Assembly: GCF_016587435.1 (NCBI RefSeq)
Contig: NZ_BNJJ01000047.1
Coordinates: forward strand, 1-25,625
DNA: 25,625 nt
Direction of reading: 5' to 3'
Source of the DNA: Dictyobacter formicarum
GTDB taxonomy: Bacteria; Chloroflexota; Ktedonobacteria; Ktedonobacterales; Ktedonobacteraceae
Position 1 is the stretch's first letter. Each line of letters starts with the position of its first letter. Below the pieces are notes generated by a model. The model was not told where the DNA came from and did no database searches. It saw nothing but the letters and a program-made list of their open reading frames with translations. Below are positions 17,818 through 25,625 of this stretch, one piece after another. The position numbers were made by a program, and so were the translations under genes.

Positions 17818-18603
17818 TTGCAGCACAGTACGGAGTTATTAGTTGTCACGCTGGCTCATGTCCTTCCGGCAAAGATACAGAAGCGCGGGCGCACATACGC
17901 TCGATTGCGACACGTTGCGCAGCGCTCCAGGACTCATCTCCACACGCCTGTATCGCGGTCGCGGCAATGGCATCGTTTATCTGCTCCTGACCACGTGGGA
18001 AGATGAACAAAGCTGGCTAAAAGCTCAGGAACGCCACACCCCAAAGAAGTTACTATTAACAGCCACCAATCTGCTGGTCTCACAACCAGAACAATGGTGC
18101 TCTACTATCTCTGGGGCTATAGCCGCCCGACCGCCCCGGCACAGCTTGCCTCAGTCCATATCATGACCATTGAGCCACAAAAGATTGAGCAGGTCCAGAA
18201 CAATGGCTGGCGGGTTTATACCAACCAGAGCTACAGACAAACCTGACATTTGCCTTCTTTGCCGAGGCATCAATGATACGCCGACCGCACACAAGATGGC
18301 TGCCGTTACGCATGCCACTACTTATCAAGAATATTCGCGCAGCAAAGCTCACTACTCTTTGTTTTTTTTTAGCTGGGCCAACGAAATGGAGCGGTGAAGA
18401 CTTCTATGCGCAGGAAATCTATCAACAGGTAAAAAAAAATAGTCGAGCGCACGGCTCCCATCAATGTGCTCTCTCTGGAAATGCTGTAAGCAAGCGAAAA
18501 AGGTATCCTGGAGCAAGCGTGGCCTACTCTGGGATACCTTGATATCAATCGTCGTGTGTGCGCCAATCAGTCAACCGACGTCTCTGCTACCGGGCGATCA
18601 TAA
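17818..18603 (+). CDS. ABM-domain (antibiotic biosynthesis monooxygenase-like) protein, frame-disrupted
   Basis: The first half resembles the ABM dimeric alpha/beta-barrel family, which includes small oxygenases and heme-degrading enzymes. A TTG start at 17818 follows GAGG and gives LQHSTELLVVTLAHVLP. Correcting indels yields GKDTEARAH, then YARLRHVAQRSPGLISTRLY (the usual PGxxxxxLYR strand) and NGIVYLLLTTWEDEQSWLKA (family xWEDxExLxAH). The second half starts near HIMTIEPQKIEQVQNNGWRV, is hard to follow, and ends FYAQEIYQQVKK, IVERTAPINVLSLEML, then an in-frame TAA at 18486-18488. Coding-like sequence continues in the same frame (ASEKGILEQAWPTLGYLDIN) to a TAA at 18601-18603, which I take as the end. 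About 260 codons. Function is not established. Confidence 0.5.
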
Positions 18604-18746
18604 TATTTTTTCAACTCGGCCTTCAGAAATTCTCGGTCTGACCACATCGCACTCGTCAAGGTATGATACTCGCCATCACAAACTGGCGCGGCAGGAGCAC
18701 ACTTACGATGCGGGTGCAGGCGAAACAGAATGGAGCTACCGCGCAC

Positions 18747-18999
18747 TCAATCACATATGGCGTCGCGTAGAATGCGTTCCCAACGAAAAAGCACCAGCGA
18801 ATCATACTCTTCAAAGTGTTCCTCGACTTTAAGGAGATTCCTGTTAATGCTTTGTAACATCTCAGCTAAACCGCTCTCATCGCAACACGTGCTTGGCATT
18901 CTCACGAACAGAGAGACGCTGCGCTTCGCGCTCTTGCTCATCTAATACATCATCATGGATCTCGGACGAGAGGTCCTGATATTCATGGCTAGTAGACAT
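18747..18999 (-). CDS. Small acidic hypothetical protein
   Basis: Not recognised. The ATG at 18999 (minus) has GGAAGG five bases upstream and reads MSTSHEYQDLSSEIHDDVLD then EQEREAQRLSVRENAKHVL. A frame change near 18885 gives ESGLAEMLQSINRNLLKVEE and HFEEYDSLVLFRWE, with the frame ending at 18747. About 84 residues, rich in Glu and Asp, predicted mostly helical, with no signal peptide or membrane segment. Strong ribosome site and acidic helical composition support a real gene. It ends against the ABM-like gene and lies downstream of the REC-GGDEF gene on the same strand, with a gap of about 240 bases in which I see no gene. Confidence 0.55.
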
Positions 19000-19243
19000 G
19001 GTAACCTTCCGGCAAAATAGCAATAAAAAACAGATAACATACTCAGCATAGCACAGAGAAGCAAGGGATCACAGCACGACAACCGATCGCCTGAAAATGG
19101 AGTGCGCATCTATTTAAACTTTGCCAGGCACATCTCTTCGGAAAAGTGAAAAAGGTCCCGTCCAACGTTTCCGACAGGTTAAAGGTCGCCGGTGTATGCG
19201 ACACCTGAGTGGGAATGCCCATTGTGGAGAAACGCGCGAAACG

Positions 19244-20129
19244 TTATTGGAGGATTTGTTTAGCCAGGCGCTTGGCTTCAGCCGTCAGAGTGCTCACCTC
19301 TTTCATAGAATGCGAACACTTTATCTGATCGCTGACCACACCGATAGAAAGAGAAACCAGCGGAAACTGATAAGGGCGTCCGGCCCGATCAACGCCGTTA
19401 ATCGAACACGCTCAATATCTTCAGGATGATAAAAGGTCATACTCTCTTGTTTATAGCGCGCCAGGATATGGCGGCACAGTAATTTCTCGCGGTCGGGGTA
19501 TTTACATCACAAATCTCCCACCTTTACATGCCCCACAAAATCGTCTGCATTGCCATATACTCATACCGACACATTGCAGATATGGCCAACCAGTAGAATC
19601 ATATCATTGCCGGCAACAAAACCATAAGCGTCGTTAAATGCTTTTAAAATTATCAAGATCGAGATAGAGGAACACTCCGGGGTCGGAGCCACGCAGTTTA
19701 TAATCGATGGCCGCTCAAGTTGTAAGCCACCAGGGAGGCGAGTAAGAGGTGAAGGTCGTTTGCTGCATACGCCGCAATTGGTCGGCGAATATGGGCCAGC
19801 AGTTCATCCGAGCAACATGGTTTGGTAATATCTAGCTATCAAACACCAGCTCATAAGCACGGACCTTATCAACCAGAGATGTATATGCACTCATCATAAT
19901 GATGGAATATGCATACATTGGATGGTCACGTAACTGTTGAATGACCTGATAGCCATCGATATACCGGAAGTTCCACATCAGAATGGTCAGGCTTGGCATC
20001 TCACGCATGGCAAACTGTACAGCATCTTCGCCGTTTCCAACATAACAGCTTGATATCCCTGTCCCCAAAATGCTCCCTGACTAATTGTGTGATGACTCCT
20101 TCACCTTCGACGACTAGAATGCTGGACAT
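19244..20129 (-). CDS. Response regulator with GGDEF-like domain (PleD-type), frame-disrupted
   Basis: The layout suggests a signalling protein that joins a phosphorylatable receiver to a diguanylate-cyclase-like domain. The ATG at 20129 (minus) has AGGAG upstream and reads MSSILVVEGEGVITQLVREH. GNGEDAVQFAMREMPSLTIL follows. The acceptor Asp is legible only in the other frame, as SDVELP, implying two compensating indels around 19975. DGYQVIQQLRDHP and IIMMSAYTSLVDKVRAYELV complete the receiver. The GGDEF half begins near VFLYLDLDNFK (19680), the first metal site. The central motif is degraded; NADDFVGHV marks its place near 19545. Later blocks are DREKLLCRHILARYKQESM, FYHPEDIERV and FPLVSLSIGVVSDQ. 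The end at a TAA (19244-19246) after RLAKQILQ is likely. Enzymatic activity cannot be judged. Confidence 0.65.
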
Positions 20130-21051
20130 ATATGCTCCTACCTCTACATTTCACTATTACATCGTGTATACCTTAGAAAGCTCACTTTTTCTTTTTAGTA
20201 CGGATACAGTGATCCGTGCGCATAAGTTTTTCTGTGAGTCAAAATACGATTGTTCTATCCCGTTAGCTATAGGTACACACCGTAGCGCAGTAAACTCTTT
20301 ATGTGAAGTACATTAAAAATACATAATGTTTTTATTGTGCCATCAGTGTATAAGTAACATAAAATACGCTTTATGCGTATCAAATGACAAAAGTCACTCC
20401 TGATATGAACCCATCGAATGGGAGAGTGGGGCATTGAGCCAAACAGCGAAGAACAGTGTAGCGCAATGCCTGGCATAGGCAAAAAGAGATAACCAACTGT
20501 CTTCTAGTGTACATATCGTACTTACAGTACCAAAAGTAAGTATACATATGTCATAGTTAGTATAACATCCTTCGGGCTACATGCAAAGGTTTTGTCAAAC
20601 AAATCGAAGCAATTCGTTACAAATTGCCAAAATCTCACAACATTGTGACTTTTGGGGCAAACATACTATTCATCGTCCCACCAGAACCCCAATGAAGCGT
20701 CAAATTGACTGAATTTAGCGAAAAACTGGTAAAAACTTATAAAATCAGGTACCATCTCCCTACCACCATAGTGCTGACTGATACATGTTTACGAACATCT
20801 CTATTAATAGAGACGATCAATGACCATTTACATGAGATAAATTCTCAACCAATTACCACGAAATTTTTTTACACTCTCTAGTATTTTATGTGTGTGAACA
20901 AGTACCTCTACCGCGAATCACACAAGAATGTTGACGCATGAGTCTGACTGAGATATATTTAGATATAAGGCATACGATAAAAAGCAATCAGCAGTCTGTA
21001 CACCTTCGTCCATCTGATGAAATGGCTTAAACACAAACAAAAGGATAAGCG
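20130..21051. other. Long AT-rich regulatory gap with several palindromes
   Basis: About 920 bases with no convincing gene, between divergent transcription units. It holds ACGGAT/ATCCGT (20200-20217), ATACGC/GCGTAT (near 20364-20380), a 15/16-base imperfect inverted repeat (20511-20551), a hairpin centred on TCACAA-CA-TTGTGA (20625-20659), a perfect 16-bp palindrome (20798-20813) and a strong promoter (20931-20959). Open frames here are short and lack family matches. Confidence 0.6.
20931..20959 (+). promoter_or_regulatory. Strong sigma-70-type promoter for hydrolase-XPB operon
   Basis: TTGACG (20931-20936), a 17-base spacer, and TATATT (20954-20959). Five of six bases match the -35 consensus and five of six the -10. 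Transcription would begin near 20966, leaving a leader of about 85 bases before the ATG at 21052. Confidence 0.7.
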
Positions 21052-21717
21052 ATGACCTTATCAGTACAAACGGAACGTCCCATTACATTTCACAGCAAAG
21101 GCCAACCGGCCTTTCTACTTGAAGGAGTCGTGCATACTCCTCTCAAAGCAGAGCAGGCACCTATCGTTATTATCTGTCATCCCCAACCAGCCAGTAGCGA
21201 TATGAATGACAGCTTGAACATTGCACTGCCCAAACCTGGCAGAAGAAGGCATGATCGTGCTCCGTTTCAATTTTCGCGGCGTCGGCCGTAGCCAGGGCCA
21301 GCAAACAGATGGACGACTCGAACCACTTGATTTAGCCGGAGCCATTGATACGGCGCTGAACATTTCCAGGTATCAATCCAGCCAAGCTCTGCGTAATCGG
21401 GCATGGTTTTGGCGCCTATACAACAATGTCTCTATGCCCCCTTCGACATGGCGTGCGTACCATTGTGGCGATTAGCTTGCCGCTTTTCCGTGCCGGCAGT
21501 GGCTTTCCACGCAGTTTGAACGACAAAATTATTTGTCACCGGCGAGTTCGACGAGATTTGTCCTCTCTATAAACTAGAGCCATTTGTCGAACAGCAGACC
21601 GGCCCAAGGCATTAAGGTCATCGTCCGGAGCCAGCATTTAATGCGCGGATATGACAGCCAGCCGTGCAGGCTATTTCTAAATATATCAAAACATGGGCAA
21701 GTATGCCTGGGGTCTAA
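21052..21717 (+). CDS. Alpha/beta hydrolase of the COG2945 type
   Basis: Family members are predicted hydrolases of unknown substrate. The ATG at 21052 follows AAAAGGATAAG and reads MTLSVQTERPITFHSKGQPA, then FLLEGVVHTPL. The oxyanion-strand motif IVIICHPQPASSDMND corresponds to the family CHPHPxxGGDMxN. After a frame change comes LAEEGMIVLRFNFRGVGRSQ, a hallmark of the group. The nucleophile elbow reads CVIGHGFGAY where GHSFG is expected, so the Ser is Gly as read (one base, AGT to GGT). The acid and His regions are VTGEFDEICPLYKLEPFVE and GAQHLMRGY-like in the correct frame. The end is KYIKTWASMPGV with a TAA at 21715-21717. About 220 residues, normal. Fifty-one bases separate it from the XPB gene, so they probably share a transcript. 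Confidence 0.8.
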
Positions 21718-21768
21718 AAGAGATTCGCAAAGTGATGTATATATTAGAAGTTGGGAGAAGAGGAAATA

Positions 21769-23465
21769 ATGAATCCAGCCAACCCCATCATTGTCCAGAG
21801 CGATCGTAGCATTTTATTAGAAGTTGACCATCCTCTGCATGAGAAGCACGTGATGCTTGCACAATTCGCCGAACTTTGAAAATCGCCAGAACATATTCAT
21901 ACCTATCGCTTAACGCCACTGTCGCTCTGGAATGCCGCGGCCGGGGGTATGGATGCGCCACCATTGTGGACCAGCTAACAACCATAATAGCAATATCCAT
22001 TGCCCGGCAATTTTACATACCGAAATTCAGACCTATATTCATCGCTATGGACGCGTAAAATTGTTACGCGAAGGTGACGATCTCCTATTGTATTCGGATG
22101 ATTATGCCTTGATGACTGAAATCGTCAATCATAAAAGATGCAACCCTATATCCAGCAGCAAATCAACCGCATACACTGCAGATTGATAGTGCAGGCGTGG
22201 GTGTCAAGCAGGCGCTGATTCATATTGGTTTTCCAGCGAGGACCTGGCGGGCTATACCGAAGGCTCACCCCTCCATTAAAATTGCGCGCATTGACGCAGC
22301 AGGGCAAACAATTTGAGCCACGCCACTAATCAACAGCGCGGTATCAGCCTTTCACGCGGGGGAGCTCCCAGTGGAGGTAGCGGCGTGGTTGTCCTGCCTG
22401 CGGAGCCGGAAAGACCATCGTCGGCATTACCACTATCGCCACCTTACAACGAGCTACCTTGATTCTAACCCCCAATACCGTCGCGGTACGCCAATGGATA
22501 CATGAAATTCTAGACAAGACCGATCTCCTCCCGAAATGGTTGGCGAATATACTGGCGAACGCAAAGAGATCGCCCCCATCACGGTCCAGCAACCTATCAA
22601 ATTTTGACGTATCGGCGTAACGAGGCAGGCGAACACAAGCGACATTAGTCAGCCACCTATCCCCACTTCTCTCTCTTCACTAATTATGGACTGGGGACTC
22701 ATCATCTATGATGAGGTTCACCTGTTACCAGCGCCAGTCTTCCGCTTACGGCAGAGATCCAGGCCGCCGTCGCCTGGGACTAACGGCCACGCTGGTGCGG
22801 GAAGATGGCTGCGAAGCGGACGTCTTCAGTTTGATTGGTCCCAAAAAATATGATGTGCCGTGGCGAGAGTTAGAACAACAAGGATGGATCGCCACCGCCG
22901 AATGCCATGAAATCCGCGTGGGCTTTCCGATGAGGACGATCAGCTCAATTACGCCATGGCGAGACACGCGAGAAGTATCGCATTGCCGCTGAAATCCTGC
23001 GAAAATGGAGATTGTACGCCACCTGATAGCCCGGCATTCAGATGACCAGGTGCTGATCATTGGTCAGTATCTGGATCAGCTCAAACTGTTAGCCGCAGAG
23101 CTACAGCCCTATACTCAACCGGGCGACCGCCACGGCTCAAGCGTGAAAAGCTCTATGAGCAATTTCGGCGCGGCGAAATTAAACGGCTGGTCGTCAGCAA
23201 GGTCGCTAACTTTGCCATCGATCTACCGGACGCAACGTCGCTATCAGGGTATCGGGCACCTTTGGTTCACGCCAGGAAGAAGCTCAAACGCCTGGGGGCA
23301 TCCTGCGTCCAAAAAGTGATGGTGGAAGTGCCTACTTTTATTTCGATCATCACCCGCGATACGCGCGACCAGGATTTTTCCGCTAATCGCCAGTTATTTT
23401 TGACGAACAGGGTTATCGCTACATTCATTGAAGACGCCGAAGAACTCTTGACAGCACAGCCATAA
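21769..23465 (+). CDS. xpb: XPB-family DNA repair helicase (SF2), frame-disrupted
   Basis: Bacterial XPB homologues are 3'-5' DNA helicases related to the eukaryotic TFIIH subunit; their repair role in bacteria is only partly known. The ATG at 21769 follows AGAAGAGG and reads MNPANPIIVQSDRSILLEVD. The N-terminal helicase-like region includes HIHTYRLTPLSLWNAAA. Walker A is LPCGAGKTIVGITTIATLQR near 22395. Motif Ia is TLILTPNTVAVRQWIHEILD. The DEVH box is in IIYDEVHLLPAP near 22705-22735. Motif III is LGLTATLVREDG. ThM-like residues follow: FSLIGPKKYDVPWRELEQQG. The second RecA fold shows QVLIIGQYLDQLKLLAAELQ, LVVSKVANFAIDLPDA and motif VI in frame-shifted form (RLGRILRPK). The end is EDAEELLTAQP at 23465. 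About 565 residues, close to the Mycobacterium enzyme (about 550). Confidence 0.88.
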
Positions 23466-23472
23466 TGAAAGC

Positions 23473-23502
23473 ACCACTACCATTTTTTATAGTGGCAGTG
23501 GT
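23473..23502 (+). terminator. Hairpin after the XPB gene
   Basis: ACCACTACCA (23473-23482) pairs with TGGCAGTGGT (23493-23502) with one A-C mismatch around a T-rich loop. It starts 8 bases after the XPB stop and precedes the next promoter. It has no T tract after it, so termination is likely but not certain. Confidence 0.45.
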
Positions 23503-23515
23503 AGCTGCGCTTTGC

Positions 23516-23544
23516 TTGACATACGCCTGTACAGGTGATAATTT
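23516..23544 (+). promoter_or_regulatory. Promoter with embedded palindrome for thioredoxin-manA
   Basis: A perfect TTGACA (23516-23521) is followed by GATAAT at a 15-base spacing or TAATTT (23539-23544) at 17. The spacer holds the 10-bp palindrome CCTGTACAGG (23526-23535), a position where a bound repressor would block RNA polymerase. The gene start is about 43 bases downstream. Confidence 0.6.
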
Positions 23545-23586
23545 GAGAAGCAAAAGTGTAATTTATTACTGACTACAAGAGATAGC

Positions 23587-23919
23587 ATGGCAGATAACTA
23601 TATGAGGTAACATCAGACACTTTTGCTGAAAAGGTACTGCAAGCGTCCAACTGTGGTCGTCAATTTCTCGGCAGAACAAAGCAATGCCTGCAAGATACAA
23701 GAGCCAGAAATCGAAGCGATCAGTAAAGTATATCAAGGCCGCGTAACCTTTACCAGACTAGATGTCAAGGGACAGGATGATTTGACCAGACAATGGAAGA
23801 TCGATGGGAATCCCACGCTAGTTTTCTTTAAAAACGGGCATGAGGTTTATCGCATCACTGGTATCATGATGCGCGATAAACTGCGCCGCCTGATCGAAGG
23901 AGTCTTGCTAGCAGAGTAA
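23587..23919 (+). CDS. Thioredoxin-fold protein with altered active site
   Basis: The ATG at 23587 reads MADNYM; restoring one G near 23603 gives MADNYMEVTSDTFAEKVLQA, a standard thioredoxin N-terminus. A second indel near 23640 joins it to PTVVVNFSAEQSNACKIQEP. In ordinary thioredoxins the strand ends WCGPCK; here it reads EQSNACK, so only the second Cys remains. The rest is normal: EIEAISKVYQGRVTFTRLDV (the LDVD strand), QWKIDGNPTLVFFKNGHEVY with the cis-Pro (NPT), and RDKLRRLIEGVLLAE to the stop at 23919. About 108 residues. With one Cys it could not perform the usual dithiol exchange, but could bind proteins or react through one thiol. manA follows 42 bases later and probably shares the transcript. 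Confidence 0.85.
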
Positions 23920-23961
23920 GCTGGCCTATTTTTTACTGCCGTTATTGTTAGGAGTTGTATT

Positions 23962-25002
23962 TTGTCGCACATTTATCCTATCCGCCTCCGTTCATCACTG
24001 CACGAAACCATTGGGGTGGACGCCGCTTAGAACATGATCATTGGAAAACGCTACCAGTAGATGACAGTTTAATTGGAGAGTCGTGGGAGACAGAAGTCAG
24101 TAACCTGATCCAGAATGGACCGTACGAAGGCCAGAGGCTGGGAACGGTGGTCGCTGAACTGGGCACGCGCTCTGTTAGAGAACAGGCCACAGCTATCTTT
24201 GGTCAACGTTTCCCCTCCTGGCTAAATTTATTGATGCCAATGCCCAGCTATCTGTACAGGTCCATCCCCGATTATCGTTATGCCTCTGAATTTGAGGGTG
24301 GTAAACTGGGCAAAACCGAGTTCTGGTATATTTTAAGCGCGGAGCCGGGCGCAACCATCATCCATGGCTTTAAAGCTGCGACCGATCCCACCGCGGTCAG
24401 AAAAGCGATTGAAGAGGTTCAGCTCGAAGAACTGATGCAGGCCGAACCAGTGGAGGCGGGAGACGTCGTGTTCGTACCAGCCGGAACGGTACATGCGATT
24501 GGCAGCGGTATCCTGCTCTACGAATTACAGGAATACTCTGACGTCACCTACCGTATGTATGACTACGGTCGTCTCACGGCCGCAGGCACGCCGCGAGAGT
24601 TACATATCGACCGCTCCTTAGATGTCTCCCGCTATGAGGCCTCGCAGCAGATCAAAATGCGTCCTGTATCCATTGCAGCAACCCAGAGTACGAAGAGCGC
24701 TGCCTGGTAGCCTGTAAGTATTTCCTGACGCGAGAAATTACCTTTAAAGGTGGAGTACGGCAGGGCACAACGGAGGATAGTTGTATCATTCTAACATCCC
24801 TGGGGCCAAAGTAAGTGTTGCCTATGGTGACCAGTTCGCGCAAACGGAGACGCTCAGTCGCGGTCAGACATTGGTGCTGCCCGCCGCTCTGGGTGCGTAT
24901 CGTATCGAAGGAGAAGGATCGCTCCTCTTCTCATATGTGCCTGATCCCAATGATGAAGCCTGGCAAGCATGGAAAGCAGCCAATCCCGAGAGTGCTCTCT
25001 AG
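23962..25002 (+). CDS. manA: Mannose-6-phosphate isomerase, class I
   Basis: This zinc enzyme interconverts mannose 6-phosphate and fructose 6-phosphate, feeding GDP-mannose and polysaccharide synthesis. A TTG start at 23962 has AGGAG eight bases upstream and reads LSHIYPIRLRSSLHETIWGG after one base is removed. The zinc ligands are visible: QVHP in the alternative frame near 24255, the Glu in KTEFWYIL near 24315, and the His in AGTVHAIGSG near 24485. GESWETEVSNLIQNGPYEG and LYELQEYSDVTYRMYDYGR (the conserved active-site Arg region) match the family. A frame change near 24690 (EERCLVACKYFLTREITF) leads to the C-terminal cupin strands RGQTLVLPAALGAYRIEGEG. The TAG is at 25000-25002. About 346 residues, typical of the short Chloroflexota/Firmicutes form. 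The main block is nearly clean. Confidence 0.92.
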
Positions 25003-25011
25003 AGCACTCTC
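24988..25011. terminator. Hairpin over the manA stop codon
   Basis: GAGAGTGCTC (24988-24997) and GAGCACTCTC (25002-25011) are perfectly complementary around TCTA. It spans the stop of manA and faces the end of the convergent membrane-protein gene. There is no T tract, so a bidirectional terminator is only a suggestion. Confidence 0.4.
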
Positions 25012-25020
25012 CCTTCTAGA

Positions 25021-25462
25021 CTATTGCTCGCGGGACGCTTCTGCCTCTCCTCATCCAGGTCAGTAATTGTGCCCTCAACCACACGCCCTTCTCGTTCGGC
25101 CCGGTTGTTTCCCATGAGCGGCGAATAGGCCTGGCGCAAAAAATCTGCCTGCTGCTGCATACGCTTTTTGAGACGGCCTGGGAGATGCCGGTACTACCTT
25201 GATCACAATCAAGGCCCCATACAACGCAGCCCAGACGATCAATCCCACAAATAGGGTAAACACCCCGCTGACGATGCCATTAAAACGCCACCAACGACTC
25301 CATTGCTATACGTTTCATAGATCATCATCAAGATAATGGGAATCCAGAAAAACTGCACGAACAACTGCAAGAGCCAGTATAAAACCACCAGACAGCTTTA
25401 ACTGGATCCGAGGGCATGTTCCAGGATGGGACCTTAAATCGAAAACTCTTGATCTTGTTCAC
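25021..25462 (-). CDS. Small integral membrane protein of unknown function, frame-disrupted
   Basis: Not recognised. A GTG at 25462 (minus) has GAGGG upstream and reads VNKIKSFRFKVPSWNMPSDP. In the next frame a first hydrophobic helix, LYWLLQLFVQFFWIPIILMM, appears near 25385-25325, followed by IYETYSNGVVGGV. A second, GVFTLFVGLIVWAALYGALI, follows near 25265-25205. The rest is a charged cytoplasmic-type tail of about 50 residues: PRPSQKRMQQQADFLRQAYS, NNRAEREGRVVEGTITDLDE. I place the end near the TAG at 25021-25023, which requires one indel; the other frame runs over the end of manA. About 145 residues. Two helices with a long charged tail suggest a membrane anchor, but no function can be given. 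Confidence 0.55.
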
Positions 25463-25625
25463 GTCAAACCCTCTTTAATCCATAGAAATTTATGTAATCT
25501 ATTGTAGCAGCCCGGCAAGATAATTTATTGCTTTTGGCTGCACTATTTTGGTGGATGTATTGTACTGCTGAAATGTGTCCAACAGGAGTGGGAAGGCACC
25601 CATAAAATTATACGTGAGGACTGTT
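25463..25625. other. Upstream region of the membrane-protein gene
   Basis: AT-rich, with no gene. The minus strand contains TACAAT near 25500 as a possible -10, but no suitable -35 was found. Nothing else seen. Confidence 0.3.

Overview
This window reads as chromosomal DNA from a free-living bacterium. It is most likely a Chloroflexota member of the Ktedonobacteria type; this is inferred from the gene content (bacterial XPB helicase, COG2945 hydrolase, tsaE-tsaB-rimI-tsaD cluster, TTG/GTG starts) and from remembered protein similarity, with no search run. No phage, insertion sequence, CRISPR array, tRNA or rRNA gene was recognised.

The dominant property is broken reading frames. Almost every recognisable gene is disrupted, including ones that are normally indispensable (metG, tsaD, tsaB, tsaE), and the protein family stays recognisable across the break. 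Many breaks are single-base losses in short homopolymers (tsaE near 12551, ruvC near 15442, yebC near 14582, thioredoxin near 23603). Others are isolated nonsense or missense changes, densest at 1-5800. The simplest reading is an uncorrected long-read or low-coverage consensus rather than a decayed genome. Gene coordinates below are for the reconstructed gene, from its start to its expected stop; the frame inside is usually not continuous.

Layout. 1-3446 (+): a dipeptide/oligopeptide ABC importer, dppB (3' end)-dppC-dppD-dppF. 4030-4476 (-): a lone response-regulator receiver with a good promoter. 4788-5879 (+): a ThiF/MoeB-type E1-like adenylyltransferase. 5998-7667 (+): metG. 7880-12707 (-): a run of genes read tsaE, tsaB, rimI, tsaD, ROK sugar kinase, GNAT acetyltransferase; tsaE, tsaB and tsaD act in making the t6A tRNA modification. 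12976-13933 (-): a zinc-ribbon protein preceded by yraN. 14396-16449 (+): yebC-ruvC-ruvA, with ruvC and ruvA for Holliday-junction processing. 16631-17624 (-): thiL. 17818-18603 (+): an ABM-like protein. 18747-18999 (-): a small unknown protein. 19244-20129 (-): a REC-GGDEF protein. 20130-21051: a long regulatory gap ending in a strong promoter. 21052-23465 (+): COG2945 hydrolase and XPB helicase. 23587-25002 (+): thioredoxin-like protein and mannose-6-phosphate isomerase. 25021-25462 (-): a small membrane protein.

The most interesting non-coding signal is a two-hairpin repeat found twice, at 7721-7830 and 16465-16612. Each copy lies between convergent genes, and the stems show compensatory base changes. 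No wholly new multi-gene system could be supported.
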